Of a stretch of DNA of 64,000 nt, positions 22,801 through 36,381 are shown in pieces. Both the position numbers and the translations under genes were made by a program. How positions within the stretch are numbered: the stretch's first letter is position 1; the number at the start of each line of letters is the position of its first letter. The DNA is from Clavelina lepadiformis (taxonomy: Eukaryota > Chordata > Ascidiacea > Aplousobranchia > Clavelinidae). Location: assembly GCF_947623445.1 (NCBI RefSeq), contig NC_135240.1:28396001-28460000 (forward strand), in the 5' to 3' direction. The notes under the pieces were generated by a model that ran no database searches, was not told the origin of the DNA, and saw only the letters and a program-made list of their open reading frames with translations.

Positions 22801-25331
22801 TTCACTTTGAATGATCTGATTCAACATTTTGCTCCTAAATTGTAATCAGTCTCTAAAGCACACCTGTGTTGTGAGAAATACTTTTGAACATCATTCTATT
22901 ATAGGCTGGAGCCAATCCTAACCTGAGAAGTTCTTCGAATCGTATCCCTTTGCATGAAGCCTGCATTGGCGGCCACCCTCAAGCCGTGAAGGAATTGGGT
23001 AATTAACAATGAGTACAACCAACCAATATGTTGCTCTCATGCTGGGCTGTCCCTGTTTAGTGAAGCGTGTCGGCAACATTGATGAACAGGACGTGAATGG
23101 ACAGACCCCTGCCTACCTCGCTGCACTCAACGGAGAGGAGGATTGCCTCAGGACCCTGATGGAAGAAGGCAAGTCTCTACGCTTTGAGACAAAACAAGAT
23201 TAAAATTGAGGAAACAAAATTAAAATTTCAAAGAAATTCCTTTGTAGGATGTGATCCAGTAGTTGGCGATAGGGAGGGAAAATCAGCTGTCCATGCGGCC
23301 TGTATAAAGGATCATGCGAACGTGTTGAAGTTGGTGTTCAACTTTGGTGTCGACTTACACCTTGTTGATGACAGAGGAAGATTTCCAATGCACATTGCTG
23401 CTACAAATGGAAGTGAGATATCTTTGTTATATGATATCTATATTAGGAGCAGATAAATTTTATGTCGTTCCAATTCTATGAAACACATTTAATCAGTTAT
23501 ACAATTACATCTTCATTAATCCTAATGTAGTTTTTTTCGTCGATTGATAATAACGCTTGATGCAGTAGAAGTGGTGGAATATAACTCCACAAAGTACGAC
23601 CAGCTGCTTGTAATGACTATTTTGGTCCCAAATTGTTCCAAACGTCCCAAATTTTTCTTCCAGCTTTGCACTGCTTTGTGGCATAAATACCATCTAGTTT
23701 CATGGTTGTTACCCTTCAATCTTCACTTCCCATTTCTGCTTGGGTGCTTTTGGGTTTATGACGGTTGGGGTCAAACTGTTAAGCATTCAAATACTTTTTA
23801 TTTACTTTTTGATGCGATATAGAACCATTGATTGAGTTTCATCAGAATTAAATGCATGTTGGTCAACCCAGACCTTTATACAGTTGCTTTGGGTTTTGTG
23901 ACCAAGATACCTTGGATCTAATTTCGTTCTCATCAAGTGGCTTCTACTGCAATAATTTTATTTTAAGACCAATTGTTGTGAAATCCCAGTGAAACCAGCA
24001 ATGACTTTCAGGCTTGCAGAGTGTCAAGGAGCTTGTGGCATGTGATGGTGACGTAAACGCGAAAGATTTTAACGGCTGCCAGCCAAGTCACCTTGCAGCG
24101 GCTCATAACCAGCTACAGTGTCTACAATTCCTGGCAAAGCAAGGTGCTTGTGTTATACGGATGAATTGGGTAATATGGGTGAATTGGGTAATATGGGCAA
24201 TGTTGATATATCTGGCTACAATAGTGCAATACAATAGATCTAGTTACAATGCATTGACCCTAATATTTTATAAAGCGAATGTTATCAGTCATCCCGACCT
24301 TGTTGGCATCAGTTTGAAACATTTTCGAAGTAGTTCATTTGTGACTTGCCTAAGAGCATTAACATGAACATGTCAACCTTGTTTTTCACCCACTTCGCAA
24401 ATCACGATTAGATTGTGAGGTCCCCTGCAGTACGGAACCGACTAAGTTTTTAATCTTTTAAAGGTGCAAAACTGCAAGCTTTGGACAGAAGTGGAAAATC
24501 CCCGATGCATTATGCAGCGAAACAGGGATCGGTTGCTGTTTTACACTGGCTCCTTGAAACCCGAGCTGATATGAGTTCATCAGATGGTAAGGTTGGAATT
24601 ATTACCTCATAATCCCACACCTGCAGCTCATCAATCTTTGTATTATTACAAGACAATGGTGACACCGCTTTGCACTTTGCAATAAGAAACGGCCAAGGCC
24701 AGTGCGCCAACTGCCTGCTTCAGCATGGAGCGGAAGTTGAAGTTGAGAATAATGCTGATGAGAACGTGACGCAATGCGCTCGCAACTCGGGACGACCTAA
24801 ACTACTGCAAGGTGTGGGCATTTATTTGTTGTTGTCACTTACTGTCATAATGACATTTGATTGTTTCATTTCTTTCGCATTGTCAAGTTTTTCCATCAAT
24901 CTTGGTTAATGAGCTTAAATTTGCCGTCTGCTGTTGACCAACTTTTCCAGACGTAATTGACAACAAAGTTAAATGCCCTTTGTGTAAGAAGCAATGCCAA
25001 GTGGTGACATGGGAGACCAGGAACCAGCCAAACAAGGTCAAACGATACCTGGGGGACACCTGTGCCGAGTACACGTTGCCACAGACCCAGCTCAAGTGAG
25101 TGGCGCGATCAACTTCACTTTGCATTTCTCTCTTTCATTTGTGCTTATTTTCATTTAAGGACTTCAAGGGGTCCAACATTTCTGGAAAAAAACCGACAAA
25201 AACGCGACCAAATCCTCTCGCAGAAAGCAAAACGCGAACAGAAATTCGTCCCCAAGGAACGAGATTTGTCCGCAAAATATTTCGGAAGTTTTCCTTCAAA
25301 ACTTGAAAAGAGGAGCCCTGACCACCTCTGA
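19849..25331 (+). CDS. Ankyrin-repeat protein with C-terminal Cys cluster
   Basis: Eleven exons: 19849-19861, 21588-21670, 22586-22690, 22905-22998, 23061-23168, 23248-23412, 24012-24143, 24464-24586, 24653-24811, 24951-25095 and 25160-25331; 432 residues. The start is the 13-nt exon ACCATGG...TCAG, whose phase 1 end fits the 83-nt exon that lacks an ATG. About seven ankyrin repeats follow, for example SALHRAAAYGQVSSIKALLK, TPAYLAALNGEEDCLRTLM, SAVHAACIKDHANVLKLV, QPSHLAAAHNQLQCLQFL and TALHFAIRNGQGQCANCLL. The tail has CPLCKKQC, a possible zinc knuckle, and a Lys/Arg-rich end. The intron after 23168 begins GCAAGT, a GC-AG intron. Intron 1 (1.7 kb) holds an R1 repeat. Ankyrin proteins bind other proteins; I do not recognise the specific orthologue. 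Confidence 0.85.
19994..20283 (+). repeat. Dispersed repeat family R1, copy c (ankyrin gene intron 1)
   Basis: Close relative of 3279-3562. Shared blocks include GCGCGATGGGGACGAAAA-like GCACGATGGGGACG, GTGACAAAGCCGAAAAG, GCTGGTAACAACTAGCACGG and AGTTGAAAAAGCGAAAATTA. The long open frame from 20194 starts inside this repeat and is not a gene. Confidence 0.75.
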
Positions 25332-25952
25332 GCAGAACTTACTAGCCCCATTTGCTGGTCTTATTTTTTATTGCTTCTGTGTTTGTAGATTTTTACATAT
25401 ATGCAAGTATTACAGAGTCTGTGAAGTATCTCACACTTTATACGATATGCCGACAGCTGTCATTATTGAAAAGTTGCGCAGATATAATCAGTGACTGTGT
25501 GGAGTTGTTCCCTGAGTGAAACTGTATGATGTCAGAATCACTTCATCACCACAAGTTGGTGTTGATAGGCCACTATGAGCTGAAACCGTTTTTTGCTTGT
25601 CCCAGTATGCTTTCTGGTATCAGATGAATTTGGTCACCTTGACCAGGGCTTTCACAGTTGTGAGCTGGTTCTCTTATCACCCTAAACAACGACAGGTTCC
25701 AATGTACCGGCCACCTGTGAGCTCAGACAATATTTTTTTGAAGTTTAATCACCTTTCAAGGCGTGATACAGAAACTTTGTTTAAACATAAACTTTTAAAT
25801 CTTTATACAAATGGTTACAAAATACAATAATTGATTGTTGCGCAGTTGCACGAGCGCACATCTTCACTATTTCAACTTTAAATGCACAATAACACTGTCA
25901 ATTTCCTCAAAAACCAAGCTTGTGATATTGAACATGCAGAAAATCATTTAAA
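25332..25952. other. Short convergent spacer, ankyrin gene to KAT7
   Basis: Holds the two 3' UTRs of convergent genes. No exon, repeat or clear canonical poly(A) signal stood out. Confidence 0.5.
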
Positions 25953-28442
<2,490 letters not shown>

Positions 28443-29086
28443 TATTTTTAAAATAGAAAACTGCTTAATCAAGACATAGGAAAAAACTTTAACAAACTTC
28501 TAGTAGCAAGCTGACTCCCTGGAACAAGAAACGCAAAAGTTAAAATAACAAAGATTTTAAAACAAAACGCTACATAACTGTATTTGGTACGATATCATAA
28601 TCCTGGAAAGTGCAGATTGAAACGTAGTCATAATTACATTTTTTATTCGACGAGAAAATATGTGGTGTAAATGCAATGTCTAAAAGGTTGAAGTGCTCAG
28701 CAGGCTGGCTGGTAGAAGTAAGTCTCTTTTAGCTTTGAAATACATCAACAACTTACAATAAATCAAGCAAGAAACTCGAGCTAACAGCCTAGCCAGCTTT
28801 CATGCAAATAATCTAAAGTCATTCATGCTTATGCAGCTCTGGTTCAGAGGCATGGATCTGTAAGATATAATTTCAGGGAAACTAACAAGAAAGAAATGCA
28901 ATTGACCGTTTATTAGTCGCAAACTGCATTTTAGTGAACTATGGGACACAATTTCAGTGAAAAAGTTTGGTCTTTTTTAAAAGCAAGGAGCACTGCAGCA
29001 CATAAAGTACGTGAATGGTGGTGATATACTGTAAGCCAACATAGACGTGGTTTTTTGTCATTTTAGCAGCTCCTGTATCGGTGCAC

Positions 29087-29424
29087 CTACTTGAAGATTC
29101 GTCAAAACATAAACGCCAATACATTCGGTCATGTTGCTTTCGTGCAATGCAGTCAATCACAAGCCTGCAATGAATAGACTCAACATAAGGAAAGAGAATT
29201 TATTTTCAGCATCAAAATTATAAATAGATACACAACTTTGCGAAAATTAACAGATGCTTGGCGTGTCATGATTTTGTGCAGGATAGCTGAGGAGTGTGAA
29301 TTCCCAACATCTTATTAATGACATGTTCGGCCTATCATGCAATGTTGTGATATTCAATAAGTTTAGTGCACCAAAGGGCTCTGCTATCGTGCTCTTACAT
29401 CGGCCACAGAGACAGGATTTCGAT
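29087..29424 (-). other. Two exon-like pieces, gene unknown
   Basis: Minus-strand 29424-29399 (26 nt, acceptor CCCACAG, donor GTAAGAG) and 29164-29091 or 29164-29087 (acceptor CATTGCAG, donor GTAGGT or GTGCAC) join in phase to read SLWPMLVIDCIARKQHDRMY. The peptide looks coding but matches nothing I recognise, and neither a start nor a convincing 3' exon was found. Could be a gene remnant or chance. Confidence 0.25.
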
Positions 29425-29628
29425 CTGTGGGATGAGATTTCACCATTCAAATGCACAATGACTCGATCAATTTAGTCAAGTATTTTCACCATGTCGACAA
29501 CTGTATCTCTATAGGCTAGCTATACATACTGACATTTCGTTTTTATCAACATATTGGTAGCCTAGCTTAGTTAGGCTATTGCAGTGCCTCTGTGTATCAC
29601 ACACAACTTACAGCGTATGTTTGTGGGG

Positions 29629-29733
29629 TCTAGTGTAAAAGGGCACACCCAAATGACATCACAATTCTGCAATTATGGGTCGCAGGTGTCTAGTATACAA
29701 ATGCATCGCGTGGTTGTGCACTTCTGCACTAGA
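29629..29733. mobile_element. Small MITE-like element with imperfect inverted ends
   Basis: TCTAGTGTAAAAGGGCACAC at the left pairs imperfectly with the reverse complement of GTGCACTTCTGCACTAGA at the right. About 105 bp, non-coding. No certain target duplication. Confidence 0.4.
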
Positions 29734-29779
29734 CTTTATTTGTGTTTGTAAGAATTTTTTGTGGTTGTAAATGTTGTGT

Positions 29780-29890
29780 GTTGGGTTCAGTGGCCGTGCT
29801 AACCACTTCTCCTCTTTATCATTTGGTTACATCATTCTTGCACGTTTAAAGCCTTTGGGCTTATCTGCGTTTTCCCGCTCATTGTTCGCA
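29780..29890 (-). repeat. Dispersed repeat family R1, copy d (inverted)
   Basis: Read on the minus strand it carries GAGCGGGAAAACGCAGAT, AGGCTTTAAACGTGCAAGAA, ATGTAACCAAATGATAAA and TTAGCACGGCCACTGAACCC, the R1 core order. It is one of the better-preserved copies. Confidence 0.7.
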
Positions 29891-30837
29891 CAAGTATTAA
29901 TTTATCACGCTATAATTGTTAGCATTTTATTTTACGTTTCCCTCTAAGACGGGAAACGAAACAACAGGGTTATGATTAAATCCCGTAAAGTCGTAAACGA
30001 TGCTAAGGTTAGGCTGGCCGCTATTTTGAGATCGGAGCGTTGTAAAAGGCGGATCAAATAGAAGGGCAAACCGAGGAGAGAATAAAAATGGAAAATGTGC
30101 TTGAAACTTTTCCATAATACATGAAATTTTTTGCCTTTTTTAAGTGACTATTGTAGCTTATAAGATTTGGAGAAAAAAAAATTGAAAAGTGCTAAGTGTT
30201 CATTTCAGCTAATAAAACGATAAAGTTTTTGTTTGGACTGTGTTGTCTACAGGGAGTCGAACCGCAGTGAAAAATTATTAAACTCCGGTTAAGGTTTTAG
30301 AAGATGTTATTTTAACGGTTCTACTCCGGTTCATGTTTTTATCAGGTGCACAGATTCATTCCGCTCTGGGTTTAGGTTCAGCAAGCATGCGATTCGCTCC
30401 TAGTTCGCATGGCATTATCCAGCTAACTACTTTTAAAAATGTATTCAGCTACATTGTCCAAGCAATGGTCCAAGTAGCAACTCGTTAATTCGAGAAATTT
30501 CATCATCACTGGGCATTTCTTAGTTTAGGTTTTCTTCGGTTTAAAATATGTAAAGGAAACACGTTTTCTGAAATTCTTGTGCTAAAAAGTGGTTACAATA
30601 GAAAATGTTTCGACTCCTGTTCGTCTTTTTTTATCTAAAGCTTTAATCATTGAAGTTCATTGGGTTCAGACGAATTTAACATATTACGTGCTGTTTTCAA
30701 AAAACATCCGCTCAAAACGGTTTAAAGGTTCAGGTTCAACACGCTGGTAGTCTACATCTGCAAGAACCTAGCCTGATACCGGGGTTTGGGTGATAGGCTA
30801 CTGCTGTACACAAAAGATGGCATAGGCCTACTTGGCT

Positions 30838-30843
30838 TTTATT
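30838..30843 (-). terminator. Poly(A) signal candidate for the unrecognised gene
   Basis: AATAAA on the minus strand, about 145 bp after the stop codon at 30987. Confidence 0.45.
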
Positions 30844-30986
30844 GGTAGGAGCAATTCGTCGCAATAATGAGCAGTTTTTAATCAACCGAAAATTTCCAAA
30901 GAAAACCAATTAACAAATAAAATTGCATGGATGGATTGTGATTTGAAGCGAGAGTCTTGAACCAGCTTGCTTGCAGAGGTCTGGTT

Positions 30987-32264
30987 TTAAATTGGCAGGT
31001 AAGTTTTGACGGTTGGAATGGACGATCCTTCTTTAGCCATAGCTTCACGCCACAGTCCAGTGACGTCTTGAATGATGCCACCAGTTTCAAATAGCATGAG
31101 GTAGTAGGTGCTGATTCGTCGTAGTCTGCCGTAGACCTTCGCACCGCGTCTGTACTTCTCAGACTTTTCGGTCAGTTTTAGTTTCATTTGTAATCCTGCC
31201 ACCAGCCCAGTAAGCGCGACCATCAAGCATCGCATTGCCTGAATGGAAGAATTCAAATTGAATGAATGACTGGGCTTGTCTAAATCTCTGTACAGACCAA
31301 TGCGTGGAAGTCCAAGTTTTCCGTACGTCTCTGGGGCCTAAACGGTAAAATTCGAGAAGAAGCTAAAACTTTATTAACGGTATCATTTGCAGATAAACTT
31401 TGATTTCACTTCAGTTATACGGAATAGCCTACTCTTAAACAAATAGAGTTTTTTCTCTGCGCCTCACACCGGAAAAAATTGCCCTTAAAAGTAATTCTAC
31501 GAAAGAACGTCGTCAATAAAATAAATAAATGTCTAATTTATAGCAACTACCACAAGGAAACTAATTTATATGAGCGCCCACATTAGCACGATGAGACTTG
31601 ATCCCGAACAGGTCGGTAAGCTGGTCGAACATCATCTGGATCATCTGCATTAGAAGAATGGAGAAGTTGAGACCGAACGAGCACCTAGCGTACCATGCAG
31701 CCTGGTACTCCCACTTCACTGCTTTCTTCTCAAAACGATCGTGCATTCGTTTTATTAAAGCAGCGTGGTCGATCTGAAAACTTAAACTTTTCAGAGAATA
31801 TTTTGCAAGAAAAATTCCCGTTGTCAGGAATCATTTGGCCGATAGATCATATCGATACTGGCACAAAAAGTAAAATGAAGCCCAACATTTAGGCTACCTT
31901 ATCGATGTTGTTGATCTGGATGGTTTTGGTGAATAGATCCAAATCATCTTCGACTTCCTCGGGGTCTTCAACTAACGTTCTATGCAATGGGTTTTCAATA
32001 ATGTCAACTTTTTTCTTTAACAAACCATGACGTGGCTTGAGGTGGGTACTGCTGGATCTATCAACTGATGTACTGGCAACCCCAAAATCGCTTTCGTCGT
32101 CGCTGAACAGATCTATACCTAGATTTTCGAGCAAGTTGACATTTTGTTTAAAAAACCACTAAGCATTCTATCTCACCTTTTTCGACCCTGTCTCTCTCCT
32201 TCCGATCCAGTTTCTTCCTGTTAAAAGCAGTGTCAGACTTTCTGGCGCGCAGTTCAAGCACCAT
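30987..32264 (-). CDS. Unrecognised 283-residue protein, acidic N-terminus, helical hydrophobic C-terminus
   Basis: Four exons chain in phase: 32264-32177, 32118-31898, 31773-31582 and 31337-30987. The ATG at 32264 opens MVLELRARKSDTAFNRKKLD; a basic helix leads to an acidic patch (FSDDESDFG; VEDPEEVEDDLDLF). The second half is predicted helical with hydrophobic runs (CSFGLNFSILLMQMIQMMFD; MRCLMVALTGLVAGLQMKL), possibly membrane-associated, though Arg, Lys and Gln interrupt them. It ends VKTYLPI. Conserved-looking splice sites and consistent phases make it a real gene. I do not recognise the family; a small in-frame intron inside the last exon (acceptor TTCCATTCAG near 31238) cannot be ruled out. 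Confidence 0.75.
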
Positions 32265-34056
32265 TACACATTTCTTATGCCTTCACCTTTTAAACAGCAT
32301 CATCAGTCCAAGCCTAGCTGCAGGTACAGGCAGGCCTGATAAAATTTGCGGCAAAACTTCTTACTTGTAGAATCAAAAGTTGTTTTCCCCTTGATTGAAC
32401 AAAGGTTAACTATAATTTTTTCGTAATAAAGCGCTACTTGTTAAATCACAAAGAGACTAAACTGCAAACAAATTTAAAGAAGAAAGTTAAGTTTTTCTAA
32501 TCTGCCCTTACCATGAGTGTGTAATACAATTAGAATTAACATACTTAGAACCTGTTTATACGTTTTAAAGATTAAAATATTTGATTTTGTGCATTCACAA
32601 CAGCATTATCGAACAGCAGGCCAACCGTACCTTTGCTTGATACAAAACATAGGCTATAAGTCCAATTGTCTTTTTTACAATTGCCACCATGGTTGTGACG
32701 TAGGCTATATTTTGACAAGTTGAAATTGATAATTTATTAATTAATAACAATTATGCAATGGGTCATGACCGCACTTGTTCATTTCATTTTCAGTACGTGT
32801 TATAGGCTATCTATTACAAAGGCCTGCTTTTCTTTAAGTGTGCACATTAAACAGCAGCTATGTCAAATTTGTTTTAAATGCTGTCTTTCCTGACGTTTAC
32901 GACGTTCACATACTTAACGCATTTGACACTTTTTCAATTAACCCATTCAATGGAAGCAATATTAAAGATGAACGTATGCTTTGCACACAGGTCAACATTT
33001 TTTCGCTTCATTAGTAGTTTTGAATTTAAGCACAACTGTTGGTGTTGGTTTGGTAAAATAGGCTCTCGCTTCGGTTCTCGGCATCACTCATCTGCCTGTC
33101 AAAAGTCACCCGCGTAGTTTATGAATATAAGGGTAGGTAGAGCTTGCGTTGTGCTGGATGTATTGAATGAGTCTCACATCTATCGTCCGTGAAATCTTCC
33201 GTAGCCAGGACCTTTAATATTATCGCTCTTGACTTGACAAGATTTGTCCACACATTTTTATTGTATGATTTATTTTTCGCCATTGACTGTGAGAAGGGAA
33301 GGTACGGTGATACAATGACATGGAAGAAATAAACGAACAAGGCAAAATTGGTTGTTTAAATGCCAATTTGCCAAGGCTAATACAAGAATTACGCTCGCAA
33401 ACAATCTATGGGCGGGAAAAAGCGGCGAAGTCCTGAAGGCTTAAAACGCGCAATATGTGAATCACAGTGGTGTTACAATGATAAAAAGTTAGCATGACCA
33501 CCAAACCCCGAATTCGTTTAAATTAAAAGAACACGCAATGTACGAACGTTTACTGTACACACAAGCCTAAATATTCGTTTTACTGACATCGCTATAATCC
33601 ATTTACAAGTGAATTTAAGAAACATTGAACACAACGTTGAAACACAGGATGCGATGGTTTCTTAGAACAATATGACTTTACTACTAAAGAGATTACGATC
33701 ACTGCTTATCTTCCCATAGTGATGTTTTTATCTCCACATAGTATTTTCATATTATCTACAGAATTACATATTATCTGCAAATACAAGGTAGTGGCATCGC
33801 CGATTTTGTTAACATTTCTATGATTTGATTCATAAGATGATGTAACAATCGATAATCCTTGCGCGTAGTAATTGTTCAGGCAGCGATCGTCGATGGAGGC
33901 GTGTGGTGTTGGTTGTACGTCACTGGTTGACAAAGGGAGGCAAAGTCGGCAATAGGAGTTCTAACTGAGCACATTCTGAAATGTTTTTGTGACGTCACGA
34001 ATGGCAGCCTACTGTTTTTCATCAGCAATCTGCTATCAGTGACGTCACATGGTTGC
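32265..34056. other. Repeat-rich spacer
   Basis: No gene is supported. The right half is copy 1 of a direct duplication (33182-33945). Next to it, around 33987-34060, is a copy of the GACGTCAC-flanked repeat that continues on the other side of the hAT-like element. Confidence 0.5.
33182..33945 (+). repeat. Direct duplication, copy 1 (764 bp)
   Basis: Nearly identical by eye to 36231-36985 in the same orientation. Differences are scattered substitutions and a ~21 bp block present here and missing in copy 2 after ACCACCAAACC. An R1 repeat copy lies inside (about 33405-33510). Ends do not start TG or end CA and no primer site or polymerase lies between, so this is not read as a pair of LTRs. 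Confidence 0.9.
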
Positions 34057-34063
34057 CTATCGG

Positions 34064-34698
34064 ACTTAGGGTTGCCATACCGTCCAGAAAATTCCGGACA
34101 TGTCCGGAATGTAGGGTTAAATTTTGCGTCCGGGAGGAATTTTAAAAAATGCTCAAATGTCCGGAATTTTATGATGGGCGTTTTGGGGGAATTAGAATTG
34201 CGGGAATAATCCTGTAAATCAGGGGTGTCCAACACGTGGCACGCGACGTGTCTGACCTAGACCCTAGCCTAGAGATCACCATAGCCTAACCCTAGCCTAG
34301 AGATCACCAGAGGTCAAATCAGAAATAGCCCAATAGCCTAGTGAATTCACGACACTATGTTCAAAAATCCACTCCGGTATACAATGGATAGGCAAAGCAT
34401 TGCTAGTGTGACGTCATATTGACAGACAATGTGTTCATACCTCATTTTTAAAAACCGCTAGTGGGCACTAAAGAGGAGGCGGGGAAGTGATCCATTTATG
34501 ACTCGCAAGCCAGGCTTGAAATTTAGAAGCCTGGATCGAGATTACAGAGGTCATGGCTCGTATAAAATGAAGCCTGGGTCGAGAATAGTGTGGCGTCTTT
34601 TCAAATTTTCATGACCTGGGTTCGAAGTCATTAAATAATCACTTCCCCTATTGCTAAAGAGTGTCCGGATTTTAGGCCACGAAAATATGGTAACCCTA
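34064..34698. mobile_element. hAT-like non-autonomous element, itself composite
   Basis: Inverted ends TAGGGTTGCCATA (34067-34079) and TATGGTAACCCTA (34686-34698) face each other, and CTATCGG stands on both sides (34057-34063 and 34699-34705), a likely 7-8 bp target duplication as hAT transposons make. Inner sequence repeats GTCCGGA-type words near both ends. A second hAT-type end, CAGGGGTGTCCAAC, starts at 34219 and a CCTAGCCTAGAGATCACC duplicate lies at about 34264-34309, suggesting nested insertion. It has split a GACGTCAC-flanked repeat. Confidence 0.7.
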
Positions 34699-34927
34699 CT
34701 ATCGGTATAGGCTACCACCCTGCTATTGGTGACGTCAGGAAGTTGGTGGTTCATGGTTGGTTTAGAGAGGCAGGGTCGTAATGAAAAGAACAATTCGTTT
34801 TCAAATAATACCCAGCTATTGGGTTGTGCTAAACAGGAAAGAATGCGGCAACTTTTATTTTTTATATTGTTTGCTTTTCGCCGTTGACTGTTGGGAGCGA
34901 AAAATATGGTTTCTTGAATAGGCCTAG

Positions 34928-36381
34928 GCTTAAATGAGGATGTTGTTAGAAGCTGCCTATACAGCTATGCTGTTGCTGAGGCTGCAAATTTCGGAATATC
35001 TGGTATGTAGCTGTGATGCAGAGACATATTTAGTTAGTACTTACAATACTTAGTACATAGTACAGTATAGTACTGTACAATACAGTAATAAGTACAATAC
35101 TTTTTGAGTAACATGGCAAAAATTAGTCATGTTTATAATGAGGTTTGGAATGGTGGGGTCACTGGGGTACAGTAGGTGTGATCATTTCTTTTAAGGTATT
35201 CATTCGGTGGCATGGATATGGTTAATTTCATATTTATCAGCCGATTATCCATTCATTTGGAGAATGAAGAAATTAATGCAAGTTACATAAAAAATTAGGA
35301 CATCTTTTTCTGACATATATTATGACCAACATGGAAGGGTCATAACCTCAATGACAGGTATCAAAAGGATATAGTTACTTTGTTGTTGTTGTTATAGACA
35401 TACAGAATGCTGACATAATTGTTTATCTTTTAGATTGAAAAATAATCAGTGATCCTGATCTTTCAAACAAATCTGCTAAACACTCGATCTTCCATGGCTT
35501 TGCATGTTATAAACCCTAGTTCAGGTGTGCCAGTATTTACAGCAAAGACGACAACTTTGACTACTACTGGGTCCCTTTCCAGTCAATCCAGGCACCTCAG
35601 TGGTCACAAGCTCTTGTTTTTACTTCCACCATTGAGAATCAGCATGTTTCCAGTCAAGTCCAAAAAGAATATGTTAGCCTCAAGAAATGTTTATCTGGGA
35701 AACTTACTCCATCAAAATTTAGTGGTACGTCATTATTATTGCAAACATACTTTGAATGAAACGCTTGAATAAGTACAATTAAATAGGTAATTCACTCCAT
35801 CACTTTACATATCCAGGATTTAATTTTTTTTTTTTTTATGCCGACATTAAACGTTTGTGGGAATCCAAACACTGAGACAGAGTTGAATTTGTCATCGGAA
35901 ATGTGGCAATAAAAACACATTCAATGAAACGCTTGCAATCTGCTTGGCTTGATGACGATGTTAGTTTGGCGGTTTTTTTGTAAATTATGCTGAAAAACTT
36001 GAACATATTGCTATTCTGTTCAATTTTAAAATTTCTATGACAACTTTGTTTTTAGGTTATGGAAGGAGTATTGAAAGCCTTGATTTTAAAGGTAATCTTT
36101 ATTGGGTTTGGAATAAACTTACATTGTTGGTAGGGTAAACACAGTGCTCAACTTTTTTGGCGTTTACAGGCAAAGAAGAAGATTGTTGTATTGTCACCCG
36201 TCTAATTCTACAATGTGATACAATTCTACAATCGTCGGTGAAATCTTCCGTAGCCAGGACCTTTAATATTATCGCTCTTGACTTGACAAGATTTGTCCAC
36301 ACATTTTTATTGTATGATTTATTTTTCGCCATTGACTGTGAGAAGGGAAGGTACGGTGATACAATGACATGGAAGAAATAA
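34928..36381 (+). pseudogene. Unrecognised spliced gene, probably decayed
   Basis: Five exon-like pieces with proper sites join in phase: 34928-35002, 35196-35220, 35450-35724, 36056-36091 and 36170-36381. They read NEDVVRSCLYSYAVAEAANF, then DNFDYYWVPFQSIQAPQWSQ, then GYGRSIESLDFKGKEEDCC. One in-frame TAG (35517-35519) interrupts exon 3; alternatively exon 3 starts at 35520 using that AG as acceptor in phase 0. The last ~150 bp of the final exon are supplied by copy 2 of the local duplication, so the C-terminus is repeat-derived. No start exon was found upstream, where the hAT-like element lies. The protein family is unknown to me. Confidence 0.4.
35025..35105. repeat. AGTAC-rich palindromic low-complexity tract
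   Basis: Overlapping AGTAC, GTACT and TACAGTA words form many short imperfect palindromes. It lies in an intron of the uncertain gene. Confidence 0.6.

Larger units (their letters stand above)
28443..30986. other. Spacer between KAT7 and the unrecognised gene
   Basis: Presumed KAT7 promoter and 5' UTR at its left, 3' UTR of the next gene at its right. It contains weak exon-like pieces at 29087-29424, a small MITE-like element at 29629-29733 and an inverted R1 copy at 29780-29890. Nothing else coding is supported. Confidence 0.45.

Noticed and set aside
24160-24215. Tandem TGGGTAATATGGGTGAAT-type repeat
   Set aside because: Only about two short units in an intron of the ankyrin gene; ordinary slippage.
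29927-30115. Minus-strand open frame beginning MEKFQAHFPF
   Set aside because: No splice sites that join it to neighbours and no recognisable domain.
33119-33340. Minus-strand open frame MFVYFFHVIV..., repeated at 36099-36389
   Set aside because: It is two copies of the same duplicated DNA, without start context, splice sites or family match.
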